This document shows positions 25,920 to 35,619 of a DNA stretch of 64,000 nucleotides, piece by piece. The DNA comes from Flavobacterium sp. N3904 (GTDB lineage: Bacteria; Bacteroidota; Bacteroidia; Flavobacteriales; Flavobacteriaceae). The stretch spans positions 744,001 through 808,000 of the forward strand of contig NZ_CP110009.1 in NCBI RefSeq assembly GCF_025947305.1, read 5' to 3'. Position 1 is the stretch's first letter. Each line of letters opens with the position of its first letter. The notes below the pieces were generated by a model. The model worked only from the letters and a program-made list of their open reading frames with translations. It did no database searches and was not told where the DNA came from. Both the position numbers and the translations under genes were made by a program.

Positions 25920-27416
25920 TTATTTTAATCCGTCTTGTAAAGCTGTTAACGCCTGAGAATCATAAACCGTATTGTCGGTTCTATTGAATAACGACATTGT
26001 GTTTACTCCCATATTTCCAGCGTCCCAGTAAAACGGAATCAAACCATTAGCCTTAGCTTGTTTTACTACATACTTTAAATAATAAGCTCTTGAATTGAGA
26101 TGCAAAGTCAAGTCATCACCTGTCAAATCGCGTCTAATAGCTCCAAACTCACCTAAAATTACCGGAATACCTTTACTCACAAATTGCGTTTTCATAGAAA
26201 GGAAAAATTTATCCAAATCGGCTTCTTCTCCCCAAGTCGAATTGTGGGCAGTGTCTGTAGTTGAATGGTAATTTGCTCCCCAATAATAAAACATTTTACC
26301 CCAATCTGCATCTTTGTCCATTAGACAAAATTGATATGGTGTATAATAATGCACCTCAACCATCATTCGGCTCGCCACATTATCGGTAGGCAAAGTCAAC
26401 ATTAATTTGTTTGTTTTTTCAATATCGGTTGATGGCCCTTGCACAATCAGTGTACGATTGGCGTTTTTACCTCCTGTAGCACGAACCGCATCAATAAATG
26501 TTTGGTGATAGGATGTTAATACAGCCATTTGGGTTGCATTGTCAACGTTTGGTTCATTGGCACTGGCAAAAAGCAAATGCTCATCAAAACCACGTAAACT
26601 GGTTGCTATTTGTTCCCAAAACGCTTTTTGTTTGGCGTTATTTTCTGCTTTTTTGGCTTCGGTACAATTATTTTCGAGCCACCCCCCGTCCCAGTGAGTA
26701 TTCACAATCACATACATGTCATTATCTACACAATATTGAACAACTTCTTTTACTCGATTCAGCCATTCTGTTTTGATTTGTGCTGTAGATGTATTTGCTA
26801 AATTTTGATTCCAAGAACACGGAATTCGAATTGCATTAAAACCATTGGCTTTTACCAAATCAATCAATGCTTTGGTAACCTTTGGATTCCCCCAGGCAGT
26901 TTCGCCACCTGTCGCTTCTAATGTGTTACCGATGTTCCAACCCAGTTTGATTTTGGAGGCAAGCTCTACAGCATTACTTGCCATTCCAGTAGCATCAGCC
27001 GGTAGCGGATTGGTATTGTAACTTGGATATAGCGAAACAACTGGAACTGCTGCGGCTTGAGAAACCGCTATTTGCACAGAAGCTATTTGACTTGAACTAA
27101 TTGTTATTACAGCAGTCCTTACAGCAGTGGTTGTATTAGCCAAAGCTGTTACATTAACTGTAGTGGTTCCTGTAACACCTGTAGTTTTGCTCAACTGTAA
27201 CCAACTGCTATCTGAACTACTAATTGTGTATGACACCACATTTGTCGTAATCGTTACATTGGCAACACTTCCTGCGCTTATAAAATCAATTGTGTTTGTG
27301 TCTAGAGTAAGTGTTTTTGCGTCTGGTTTCACTGGCTCTGTTCCTGAATCGGAGCTACAAGCCCAAAGTCCTAAAAAAGCAACGCATAAAGTAGCGCTAA
27401 TTATTATTTTTTTCAT
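25920..27416 (-). CDS. BACON-GH5 endo-xyloglucanase lipoprotein (GH5_4-like)
   Basis: A retaining endo-beta-1,4-glucanase, predicted to cut the xyloglucan backbone at the cell surface. The lipoprotein signal ends at Cys20 (FLGLWAC). Residues about 35-125 form a BACON domain (ITTNVVSYTISSSDSSWLQL, then the repeat-like ITISSSQIASVQIAVSQ). The GH5 barrel follows from about residue 145: IKLGWNIGNTLEA, GFNAIRIPCSW, acid/base Glu288 in SANEPN and nucleophile Glu423 in VILGEFGAIR. The BACON-GH5_4 layout is that of BoGH5A, the xyloglucanase of the Bacteroides ovatus locus. The lipid anchor and the BACON spacer fit surface display. Mixed-linkage glucan activity cannot be excluded. Confidence 0.92.
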   Translation of the reverse strand: MKKIIISATLCVAFLGLWACSSDSGTEPVKPDAKTLTLDTNTIDFISAGSVANVTITTNVVSYTISSSDSSWLQLSKTTGVTGTTTVNVTALANTTTAVRTAVITISSSQIASVQIAVSQAAAVPVVSLYPSYNTNPLPADATGMASNAVELASKIKLGWNIGNTLEATGGETAWGNPKVTKALIDLVKANGFNAIRIPCSWNQNLANTSTAQIKTEWLNRVKEVVQYCVDNDMYVIVNTHWDGGWLENNCTEAKKAENNAKQKAFWEQIATSLRGFDEHLLFASANEPNVDNATQMAVLTSYHQTFIDAVRATGGKNANRTLIVQGPSTDIEKTNKLMLTLPTDNVASRMMVEVHYYTPYQFCLMDKDADWGKMFYYWGANYHSTTDTAHNSTWGEEADLDKFFLSMKTQFVSKGIPVILGEFGAIRRDLTGDDLTLHLNSRAYYLKYVVKQAKANGLIPFYWDAGNMGVNTMSLFNRTDNTVYDSQALTALQDGLK

Positions 27417-27434
27417 TTTTACTGTTTTAAAATT

Positions 27435-29660
27435 TTACTTAATAGTTACAACAACTTCTTTTTTGATATCACGGGAAGAACTTCCTAGTCTCAAAGTATA
27501 TTTTCCTGGTTCAACTGTCCATTTTTTGGCTTCAACATTATAATAAGCCAAATCTTTTACCGGAACCTGAATGATTACTGTTTCAATTTTTCCTACTGTA
27601 ACCATTACTTTTTGGAAGCCTTTCAGTTCTTGGGCTGCACGCTCAATCTTCGAATCCGGTTTAGAAGAATACAATTGCACTACTTCTTTACCGTCAACTT
27701 TTCCTGTGTTTTTAACTGTTATCGAAACCGAAATTGTCTCATCACCTGTATATTCTTTTTTATCCGTTTTTGCATTATCGAAAGCAAAAGTAGTATAGGA
27801 CAATCCGTATCCAAAAGGATAAAGTGGTTCTATATGTTTAGTGTCAAACCAACGATACCCAACCAAAATTCCTTCGGCATAGTTTACTGTTTTGTCACCA
27901 GGAAAACTGTTTGTAGCGTGAGCCGGCGAATCCATAATGTTTTTAGGCATTGTCCAAGGTAACTTACCCGATGGATTTACTTTTCCCAACAATACATCTG
28001 CCAAAGCATTTCCACCTTCAGAACCATTAAACCAACCCCAAACCAAAGCATTCGTTTTTTTACCAATTTCATCAATATCAAAAGGAGCTCCGGCAACCAT
28101 AACCACAATGGTTCTTGGGTTTACTGCCAAAACTTTTTGAATCAACTCCTCTTGTCCAAATGGTAATTTTAAACTTCTACGGTCAGAAGCTTCGGTTTCA
28201 TAATCACGGTTGGAACCTGCAAAAATGATGGCAACATCAGAGTTTTTGGCCGCTTGAATCGCTTCTTCTAATTTGGCGGGATCCAATTGGTCAATTGTTA
28301 CAGGACCATTCATAGTGATATCACCTAATTTACCAACCTTTTTTTCTTCGTAACGCTCCAAATAACCTTCTGCATAATTGATTTTGATCGAAGCTGGCAA
28401 TCTGTTTTTCAAACCATCTAAAGGTGTAACCTCTCTTTTGGTTTTTACACCTGCACCAAATCCGCCCAAAGCATTTTTCTTAGTTGCATTATTTCCAATT
28501 ACAGCGATGGATTTCACACCATCCAGTTTCAAAGGCAATGCGTTATTATCATTTTTCAATAAAACCACAGCTTCTGATGCGATTTTATAAGCATCTTGAT
28601 AATGCGCTTCAGTTGCAATGCTACCTTTCACACGATCTTGACCGCCCATTGCTTTTACTTGAAACAAAACATTCAATATTCTTTTTACATGTATATTAAT
28701 TTCTGCTTCTGAAATTTCGCCAGACTTGGCAGCTGCAATTAATTTATCAGCCAGATAAAATTCGTTGAACTTTGTGGTAGGAGTTCCCATTTCGATATCC
28801 AAACCGCTTTTTAAAGATTTTACTGTTGAATGAACCGCAGCCCAATCGGAAACAACAACTCCTTTGAAGCCCCATTCGTCACGCAAAATGGTATTGAGCA
28901 TATAATTATTTTCGCAGAGATATTCACCTCTAAACTTATTATAGGCTCCCATTATACTGTATGATTTTGCCTCGGTTACCGCCGCTTTAAATGCTGGCAA
29001 ATAAATTTCACGCAGGGTACGTTCGTCCATTTGAACATCAACAAAATCACGATTGGTTTCTTGGTTATTGGCTGCAAAGTGTTTGACACAAGCCATAACA
29101 TCTTTGTCTTGCAAACCAACAATCAACGGCATGGCAATTTTACTGTTTAGAAAAGGATCTTCAGACATATACTCGTAAGTTCTGCCTCCAAGCGGTGTTC
29201 TTACAATATTGATGGCTGGCGAAAGCAACATGTCTTTGTCTCGGGCCCGCAATTCTTCCCCAACACTATTTCCAAATAAATGTGCCAAATTAGTGTTCCA
29301 AGTTGCTGCCAAAGCTCCAGTAGCAGGATAATAAGTCGCAAAATCGTTTGTCAATCCTGCAGGTGCCCAACTGTCACGAGATATTTCTTCACGAACGCCT
29401 AACGGCCCATCAGCCATTTTTAATTCTGGAATGCCCAAGCGCTTTACACCTCCATTGGCAAACATACTGTTACCATGCAACATGCCTATTTTTTCCTCAA
29501 GCGTCATTTGAGCAATTAATTTGTCAATTTGCGCATCATATTTAGACCCCAAAGATTTTACAGCAGTAGCTTTTTTATTCTTAACCGTTTGGGAATTTGC
29601 ATTGTATCCAGTAAACAATAACATTGAAAAAATGGATAAGGTGATTATTTTCATTTTCAT
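27435..29660 (-). CDS. GH3 beta-glucosidase (periplasmic)
   Basis: A retaining exo-beta-glucosidase of 741 aa with a signal peptide ending near NANSQ. The GH3 N-terminal barrel shows MADGPLGVREE, CVKHFAANNQETNR and the nucleophile Asp in VVVSDWAAVHST. The second domain shows the acid/base loop GSNRDYETEASDRRSLKLP. A fibronectin type III-like domain closes the protein (FPFGYGLSYTTF-type boundary, here YPFGYGLSYTTFAF). In the locus it would release glucose from the xyloglucan backbone after side chains are trimmed. The substrate is inferred from context, because GH3 members vary. Confidence 0.9.
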   Translation of the reverse strand: MKMKIITLSIFSMLLFTGYNANSQTVKNKKATAVKSLGSKYDAQIDKLIAQMTLEEKIGMLHGNSMFANGGVKRLGIPELKMADGPLGVREEISRDSWAPAGLTNDFATYYPATGALAATWNTNLAHLFGNSVGEELRARDKDMLLSPAINIVRTPLGGRTYEYMSEDPFLNSKIAMPLIVGLQDKDVMACVKHFAANNQETNRDFVDVQMDERTLREIYLPAFKAAVTEAKSYSIMGAYNKFRGEYLCENNYMLNTILRDEWGFKGVVVSDWAAVHSTVKSLKSGLDIEMGTPTTKFNEFYLADKLIAAAKSGEISEAEINIHVKRILNVLFQVKAMGGQDRVKGSIATEAHYQDAYKIASEAVVLLKNDNNALPLKLDGVKSIAVIGNNATKKNALGGFGAGVKTKREVTPLDGLKNRLPASIKINYAEGYLERYEEKKVGKLGDITMNGPVTIDQLDPAKLEEAIQAAKNSDVAIIFAGSNRDYETEASDRRSLKLPFGQEELIQKVLAVNPRTIVVMVAGAPFDIDEIGKKTNALVWGWFNGSEGGNALADVLLGKVNPSGKLPWTMPKNIMDSPAHATNSFPGDKTVNYAEGILVGYRWFDTKHIEPLYPFGYGLSYTTFAFDNAKTDKKEYTGDETISVSITVKNTGKVDGKEVVQLYSSKPDSKIERAAQELKGFQKVMVTVGKIETVIIQVPVKDLAYYNVEAKKWTVEPGKYTLRLGSSSRDIKKEVVVTIK

Positions 29661-29691
29661 AACTAGGTTTTTTTTGGTCTTATTTTTTTAT

Positions 29692-31269
29692 TTATTGCTT
29701 TATAAAATTGAGCAACAGCACATCATTTTCATTAATCTTGAAATCCTTGCTATAGATTCCTTTCGAATCAATTTTTACTGTTTCAGTTGAAATTGGATCT
29801 CCATTATTTTTCTGCTTGAGCGTATTGACTTGCTGTAGCGTCAACCGATTCGGTTTATTCATTCCTAAATAATCGGTAAAAACGTCATTGACTTTATACC
29901 CCACTTTATATATTTCTAAAATGTATTTTCCTTTTTGCAATCCTGCCACTTCAATTTTTACAGACCCTTTTGGTTTTGAGGGTAAATCTTTTATATAATA
30001 TTGCTGATTGTTTGTGGCATCTGGTAATGTATAGGTAAAATCCCAAAACAATAATTGTACGTCTCCTTTTGCATTTTTGGTTGCCCAAGAGGAAGTGTCG
30101 CTATTTTGAAGTTCTGTTTCTCCCAATTTGTTTAAAAAAGAATACGAAAAATAGGCTGGCTTCTTAATTCCTTGTGTATTCAACAACCCGAAACCTCCGT
30201 GAAAAGGGGTAAATCTTGGCCCAGGTTCTTCAAAAATATCGGTAAAAACCCAATACGACATGGAGTTTGCTGCATTCCCAACTTGTTTCAGTTTTTGAAG
30301 AATATAAGCCGCCGAATGGTAACTGTCGTGAATCGGGTCTGCTGGAGTGTACGATGAACTCCATTCGGTGTAATGCAATTCGAGATTTGGTTTTGCTGAA
30401 CTTGAAATTTGCTTGCGAGAATTAATTACTTCTCCACTCACACTCGACGCATCATTACTCAAAACCGTTCCGGATTCTCCATATTCATCTAAAAAACCTT
30501 GACCAACTCCGTAAGCATGTGTAGAGATAAAATCTAAAGGCACATTGTTTTTAGTAGCAAATTCAATTGTTTCTGGCACCCAAGCCGCTCCAGCTGTAGC
30601 AGGACCTCCTACTTTATAAGCTGGATTTACGCTTTTGATAGCTCTAGCGGTATAATCATACAATTTAAAATATTCTTCCTGGGTTCCTGTCCAAAATCCT
30701 GGCGATAAATTGGGTTCGTTCCAAACCTCGAAATACCATGTTTTTACTTCTTCAACTCCATAACGCTCTGTAAAATGCTGTGTCAGATTACGAATTAAGT
30801 CTTCCCATTTTTTATAATCTTTTGGAGGAGTTACGTTCCCGCGCCACCAAAAAATGGTTTCGTTACCACTGGCCAAAGCTGATGGCATGAACCCTAATTC
30901 AACAAAAGGTTTCATTTTGATGCTCAAAAGAAAATCGTACAAAGCATCAATATATTGGTAATTGTATTCTGGATTTCCTTTATTGTCTTCGCGATAAACG
31001 GCCATATCATCGGTTAATAAACCGTGCATCCTAATGTACTTGAAATCGCATTCTTTTTTGACCATTGTCAATTGCTGTTGCCAATCGGCACGTAATCCTT
31101 CATTGGCTCTGCCTGCCCCGATACATTCTTTGAACATGGTATTCATGTCTCCGGCCGATTTGTTATAATCAACTTTTATAATTCTGCTTTTGGCATTCGA
31201 GTCTTGTCCAAACAATGCAAAATTGGTTAGGCCAAAGAGAATAATAAGTATTGTGAAATGTTTTTTCAT
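29692..31269 (-). CDS. GH39-family glycosidase, probable beta-xylosidase
   Basis: A secreted enzyme of 525 aa (signal peptide, cleavage near ALFGQ). The barrel fits clan GH-A: FKYIRMHGLLTDD, WYFEVWNEPNLSPGFW (acid/base Glu) and LELHYTEWSSSYTP (nucleophile Glu), spaced as in GH39 beta-xylosidases. Family GH39 also contains alpha-L-iduronidases and arabinosidases. A C-terminal beta-sandwich follows from about residue 380. It lies between two GH3 genes with spacers of 2 and 31 bases. A GH39 is not part of the gut-Bacteroides xyloglucan loci I know, so its target here (xylo-oligosaccharide, or an arabinosyl or xylosyl side chain) is open. Confidence 0.82.
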   Translation of the reverse strand: MKKHFTILIILFGLTNFALFGQDSNAKSRIIKVDYNKSAGDMNTMFKECIGAGRANEGLRADWQQQLTMVKKECDFKYIRMHGLLTDDMAVYREDNKGNPEYNYQYIDALYDFLLSIKMKPFVELGFMPSALASGNETIFWWRGNVTPPKDYKKWEDLIRNLTQHFTERYGVEEVKTWYFEVWNEPNLSPGFWTGTQEEYFKLYDYTARAIKSVNPAYKVGGPATAGAAWVPETIEFATKNNVPLDFISTHAYGVGQGFLDEYGESGTVLSNDASSVSGEVINSRKQISSSAKPNLELHYTEWSSSYTPADPIHDSYHSAAYILQKLKQVGNAANSMSYWVFTDIFEEPGPRFTPFHGGFGLLNTQGIKKPAYFSYSFLNKLGETELQNSDTSSWATKNAKGDVQLLFWDFTYTLPDATNNQQYYIKDLPSKPKGSVKIEVAGLQKGKYILEIYKVGYKVNDVFTDYLGMNKPNRLTLQQVNTLKQKNNGDPISTETVKIDSKGIYSKDFKINENDVLLLNFIKQ

Positions 31270-31271
31270 CT

Positions 31272-33437
31272 TTATTTAATGCTAATTTTTTTGGTCAAAA
31301 GGATTTTATCAGAAGCACTTCCAACCTGTATTTCAATTTGTCCTTTTTCAAGTTCAAATTGTTGTTTGTTGGCATTCCAATATTCTAATTTTTTGGCTTT
31401 TAAAGTCAGAACAACCGTTTTGGTTTCTCCTGCTTTTAAGGCCACTCTTTGGAAAGATTTTAATGCTTTTATCGGTTGCTGAATCGCCGAGTCGATTGAT
31501 TTAACATACAATTGAACGACTTCCTCCCCGTCTCGTTTTCCAGAATTAGTAACCGAAACCGAAACTGTTAGATCTTTGTCTTTTTCTAAAATTTCTTTGT
31601 TTGTCGCTATCGAATTGTACGCAAAATTCGTGTAACTCAAACCGTGACCGAAAGCATACAATGGTTTCCCTTGAAAATACATATAGGTTCTTCCGTTACG
31701 GATGTTGTAATCCAATAAATTGGGTAAATCGGTAATATCTCTTACCCAGGTTTGCGTCAATCTTCCCGCTGGATTGTAATCGCCAAACAAAACATCGGCC
31801 AAAGCGGTTCCTAATTCCTGGCTGTTTTGTGTCATGTGCACAATAGACGGAATGTGTTCCTGTGTCCAATTGATAGCGTACGGAAAACTGCTTATTGAGG
31901 CTACAACTGTATTGGGATTGGCTTGATACGCAATTTTGATTAAATCTTCCTGTTCCAATGTCAAAGACTGACGATCAACGGATTCTTTGCCTTCGCTCGG
32001 AACTGGACAATCGTTCCAACCGGCATTGCAAACGGGGTGATTCCCAACTATCACAATAACTACATCTGCTTTTTTGGCTATAGTGGCTGCTTTTCCGTCG
32101 GCATTATTCTTGGCGTATAAAATCTCAACTTTGTCGCCTAATTTATTTTTAATTCCCTGCAAAGGTGTAACAACATAAGGTGGCGTTCCGCTGTACCAGT
32201 CCAAAAGCACCTCATCAGCACGAACACCGATTACGGCGACTGTTTTCAGTTTTTCTTTTTGCAAAGGCAACAACTGTTTGACTGGATCATTCTTTAATAA
32301 AACAATTGATTTTAATGTTGCTTCCAATGCCAACTTTTTATGAACATCCGATTTCCAAGGATCAATCGTGTCTTTTCCTTTTCCGATTTTCGCATACGGA
32401 TTGTCATCTGTAGCATCCAACATTCCTAGTTTTATCATCACCCGAAAATCACCTCTGATGACTTCGTCTATTTCTTTTTCAGTCAGATAGCCTTTTGAAA
32501 TTGCGCCGTCGACACCTTCTTTATAATCATCCAAAAACTGATTGATTCCGGCTTTTACTGCTGCTGCAGCTCCCAGATACGAATCGGGATAATATTTATG
32601 ATCCGAAAGCAATAATTTGAAAGCACCACCATCGGTACAGATAATTCCGTTTTGTCCCCATTCTTTCTGAGTGATGTCTTTCAGCATCGGATGCACCATC
32701 GCTGGGATTCCGTTTACTTTATTGTAAGACGCCATATAGGCTCGTGAACCGCCTTCGATAATTCCCATTCTGAAAGGAACGGAATAATATTCTCTCCAAA
32801 GACGCTCATCAAAATCGGATGATGTATAGGTTCTTCCATCTTCATTGCTGTTCGCCAAAAAGTGTTTCATCAACGAAGCCGTTTGCCAATATTTTGGATT
32901 GTTTCCTTGCAATCCTTTTACAAAAGCGACAGTCATCGTCCCGTTAAAAAAAGCATCTTCTCCATAACTTTCCTCGGTACGTCCCCAACGTGGATCTCTG
33001 GCAATATCGGCATTCGGAGCCCGAACTACTAATCCTCCACGATGGTATTTCTGAAAAGCGTAACGCGCTTCATACCCTTCAACATTCGCCACTTTCTGAA
33101 GCAAATCGACATCCCAAGTTTCGCCCAAACCATAGGCTTGCGGAAAAGTGGTGGTGGTAACTGGCTTTTTGCCTTTTCCACCCCATTCGCCTGGTCCGCC
33201 TAATGCCAATCCGTGTAAACCTTCGACATGCCCAGTACCAGCAACTCCCAATCTGGGAACGGAAGGATTGGTACTTAATACCGCTATTTTTTCCTCCAAA
33301 GTCATTAATGACAACAAATTGTCAATACGCTTTTCGGTATCCAAATTGGGATTCTGAAAAGGATATTGCTGTTTTTTTTGTGCCAAAACTGGCACAGCAA
33401 ACAAGAGAAGAAGAATAAGTGTCAAATAATTTTTCAT
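31272..33437 (-). CDS. GH3 glycosidase, beta-xylosidase/beta-glucosidase type
   Basis: A second GH3 of 721 aa with a signal peptide ending near VLAQ. The N-terminal barrel has VEGLHGLALGGPGEWGG, DPRWGRTEESYGED, LMKHFLANSNEDGR and the nucleophile Asp in GIICTDGGAF. The second domain has GKESVDRQSLTLEQ with the probable acid/base Glu. An Fn3-like C-terminus follows the boundary LYAFGHGLSYTNFAY. RTEESYGEDxFF is typical of the branch that includes beta-xylosidases, so xylose release is likely. It differs clearly from the GH3 at 27435 and is not a recent duplicate. Confidence 0.88.
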   Translation of the reverse strand: MKNYLTLILLLLFAVPVLAQKKQQYPFQNPNLDTEKRIDNLLSLMTLEEKIAVLSTNPSVPRLGVAGTGHVEGLHGLALGGPGEWGGKGKKPVTTTTFPQAYGLGETWDVDLLQKVANVEGYEARYAFQKYHRGGLVVRAPNADIARDPRWGRTEESYGEDAFFNGTMTVAFVKGLQGNNPKYWQTASLMKHFLANSNEDGRTYTSSDFDERLWREYYSVPFRMGIIEGGSRAYMASYNKVNGIPAMVHPMLKDITQKEWGQNGIICTDGGAFKLLLSDHKYYPDSYLGAAAAVKAGINQFLDDYKEGVDGAISKGYLTEKEIDEVIRGDFRVMIKLGMLDATDDNPYAKIGKGKDTIDPWKSDVHKKLALEATLKSIVLLKNDPVKQLLPLQKEKLKTVAVIGVRADEVLLDWYSGTPPYVVTPLQGIKNKLGDKVEILYAKNNADGKAATIAKKADVVIVIVGNHPVCNAGWNDCPVPSEGKESVDRQSLTLEQEDLIKIAYQANPNTVVASISSFPYAINWTQEHIPSIVHMTQNSQELGTALADVLFGDYNPAGRLTQTWVRDITDLPNLLDYNIRNGRTYMYFQGKPLYAFGHGLSYTNFAYNSIATNKEILEKDKDLTVSVSVTNSGKRDGEEVVQLYVKSIDSAIQQPIKALKSFQRVALKAGETKTVVLTLKAKKLEYWNANKQQFELEKGQIEIQVGSASDKILLTKKISIK

Positions 33438-33477
33438 TTATTTCTTTGGTAAAAAAAATTTGATTACAAACGTTTGT

Positions 33478-33579
33478 GCGTGAGGGATAGCAGTGGAAAT
33501 CCTTTTTTTATCCCGCCTTTTGCGGGATGAAAAAAGATTGCAACGGATAGCCCGGTTCGCTTTTTCAGCGAACACGCCC
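33478..33579 (+). repeat. Structured dispersed element, copy B (type 2)
   Basis: The closing helix is GCGTG (33478-33482) with CACGC (33573-33577). Arm 1 pairs GGG (33484-33486) with CCC (33551-33553) and holds the core strands GATAGCAGTGGAAATC and GATTGCAACGGATAG around a hairpin ATCCCGC/GCGGGAT (33510-33516 and 33522-33528) extended by T/A pairs. Arm 2 is a small hairpin TTCGCT/AGCGAA (about 33556-33572). The core is nearly identical to copy A, while the hairpin is unrelated. It lies between the GH97 and GH3 genes, antisense as drawn. Confidence 0.78.
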
Positions 33580-33588
33580 AGAATATTT

Positions 33589-35595
33589 TTATAATTTTTT
33601 AAATCTAATGGCTGTTCCACCGGCTCCGCCCAAATGCAATTTCAATATATCTGAAGCTTTTACAGTTTTTTTAGAAATAGCAACTGCCGACGGATTGTGT
33701 GTTTCGTCAGTACCTTCGGCATCCGCATAAATCTGAGCTTCGTAAGTCGCTTTGGAATCTAAAAACGTCAATGGAATAGCTAAATCTCTAGCGTTTTCAT
33801 TGGTGATACTTCCCAAATACCAATTTTCACTATTCCTGTCTTTACGAGCTGTAGAAATGTATTGTCCGATTTCTCCATTTAAGACTTTGGTCGTTTCCCA
33901 ATCTGTTGGAACGTCTTTCAAGAATTGCAAAGCTGGTTTTCCTTCGTAATTTTCAGGAAGGTCAGCCATCATTTGAATTGGAGCATAAATGGTTACATAC
34001 AATGCCAATTGTTGCGCGGTTGTCCCATGTACTCTTTTACCTGGATACCCTTGTTTTACCTCAACATCAAAAATTCCCGGCGTGAAATCCATAGGTCCGG
34101 AAAGTAATCTTGTAAACGGAATAATCGTCAAATGATTTGGAGGATTTCCTTCGCTCCAAGCATTGTACTCTTGTCCTCTGGCAGCTTCTCTAGAAACCAT
34201 ATTGGGATAGGTACGGCGTTCTCCTGTGTCTTTTATAGACTCATGGTACAAAACGGCCAAATCATATTGAGCCGCTTTTTCCAATACATATCTAAAATAA
34301 TTCACTCCGAATTGTCCGAAGTGCCATTCTTTCATATTTAATTTTGAACCTACGTGACCGATTTTAACCGAATGCATTCCGAGTTTTTTGTATAAAGCAA
34401 AAGCATCGTCAATTTCTTTTAAGTAATTAATCAAGTTTGAACCTGTTTCGTGATAACCAATTAATGCTACCCCTTTTTTATTTCCGTATTCCACTACTTT
34501 TTCAAGGTCGAAATTATCGGCGCTTTTTGTAAAACTGAACATGTGCATTTTATTTTCGTACCAAGCAGGTGTCCAACCTTTGTTCCAACCTTCGATAAGC
34601 AAATGATGAAATCCTTCTTTAGCCGTAAAATCCATGTATTCTTCAGCATGTTTGGTTGTTGCTCCCTGAATAGGACTTTCCCAAAAAGAGTATTTTCCGA
34701 TGTGCATTCCCCACCAAATTCCGAAATATTTATAGGGTTTAAAATAAGTTATTTTGCCTAATTTATTGGGTTCATTCAGATTCAGAATCAAATAAGACGT
34801 AATCAAATCTGTCGGTTTTTCAGCAATTTGTAACGTTCTCCATGAAGAAGTGAATGTGTCTTTTACACGAACTTTTACACCATCTGCCCAAGGCACAAGG
34901 TCGGATTTAAGTTGTGTACCCGTTGTATTTACCAAAGTCATACTGGCGAAATCTACCAAATTGGCTTCGTGAAAACTCAATGCCAGTCCGCTTTTGCTTT
35001 CAATAGTTAATGGCGTTAAAACAGTATCAAGAGTACTTACGGGTGAGTCTTTAAACAAATATTCATCGCGATTTTCCCTGTTTGCAGGAATCCACCATGC
35101 TTTACCATCTTCTTTCAGGTTGAAAGTCGTTTTCTCATCCATGATAAAAATACTGTCTTTCGTTTCTTGTTTTGGATACACATATCGAAAAGCAATTCCG
35201 TCATCGTAAGCACGGAACTGAATTTCTAGTTTGCGTTTGTTTTTATCTTTTTGTTGCAATTGAACCACTAACTGATTGTAGTGGTTTCTGATGTTTTTCT
35301 TTTCTCCCCAAACCTGTTCCCAAGTTTCGTCGAAAGTGGAATTTTTTACGTTTGTTATTTCGAAATTAGAACTTAAATTCTCATTGTTCTTTAGCAAAAA
35401 CCCCATATCTGATGGAGTAATCACTTGAATTTTTCCGTGGCTTACTGCATATTTTGGTGCATTGTTTACTAATTCGAATTTTATCTTGTTTTGCCCTCCA
35501 GGAGAAGCCAATTCATAGGATTTTGTCTTTTTGCCTTGAGCATTTCCTATACTTAAGGATAGTAATAGAACAGGAAGTATTAATTTCTTTATCAT
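33589..35595 (-). CDS. GH97 glycosidase, probably the inverting alpha-glucosidase type
   Basis: A secreted alpha-glycosidase of 668 aa with a signal peptide ending near GNAQ. The N-terminal beta-sandwich (ASPGGQNKIKFELVNNAPKY) is followed by a barrel with VALIGYHETGSN, KIGHVGSKLN, LYHESIKDTGERRTYPN and REAARGQEYNAW. In retaining GH97 enzymes an aspartate nucleophile sits where this protein has glycine (KIGHVG). The glutamates in HES and REAARGQE match the base and calcium ligands of inverting SusB-like enzymes. I therefore predict inversion. The substrate in this locus (alpha-galactosyl or alpha-glucosyl residues) is uncertain. Confidence 0.85.
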   Translation of the reverse strand: MIKKLILPVLLLSLSIGNAQGKKTKSYELASPGGQNKIKFELVNNAPKYAVSHGKIQVITPSDMGFLLKNNENLSSNFEITNVKNSTFDETWEQVWGEKKNIRNHYNQLVVQLQQKDKNKRKLEIQFRAYDDGIAFRYVYPKQETKDSIFIMDEKTTFNLKEDGKAWWIPANRENRDEYLFKDSPVSTLDTVLTPLTIESKSGLALSFHEANLVDFASMTLVNTTGTQLKSDLVPWADGVKVRVKDTFTSSWRTLQIAEKPTDLITSYLILNLNEPNKLGKITYFKPYKYFGIWWGMHIGKYSFWESPIQGATTKHAEEYMDFTAKEGFHHLLIEGWNKGWTPAWYENKMHMFSFTKSADNFDLEKVVEYGNKKGVALIGYHETGSNLINYLKEIDDAFALYKKLGMHSVKIGHVGSKLNMKEWHFGQFGVNYFRYVLEKAAQYDLAVLYHESIKDTGERRTYPNMVSREAARGQEYNAWSEGNPPNHLTIIPFTRLLSGPMDFTPGIFDVEVKQGYPGKRVHGTTAQQLALYVTIYAPIQMMADLPENYEGKPALQFLKDVPTDWETTKVLNGEIGQYISTARKDRNSENWYLGSITNENARDLAIPLTFLDSKATYEAQIYADAEGTDETHNPSAVAISKKTVKASDILKLHLGGAGGTAIRFKKL

Positions 35596-35619
35596 AATAT
35601 TGTTTCTTACTCTTTTTTA

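Noticed and set aside
33466..33477. The palindrome ACAAACGTTTGT before the GH3 gene, as an operator
   Set aside because: It is only 12 bases, unlike the xylB palindrome, and touches the edge of repeat copy B, so it may belong to the repeat or be chance.
33438..33620. A 60-codon minus-strand frame across repeat copy B
   Set aside because: It overlaps the end of the GH97 gene and shares a translated repeat (RCNLF...KRIST) with the frame over copy A. No start signal or family match.
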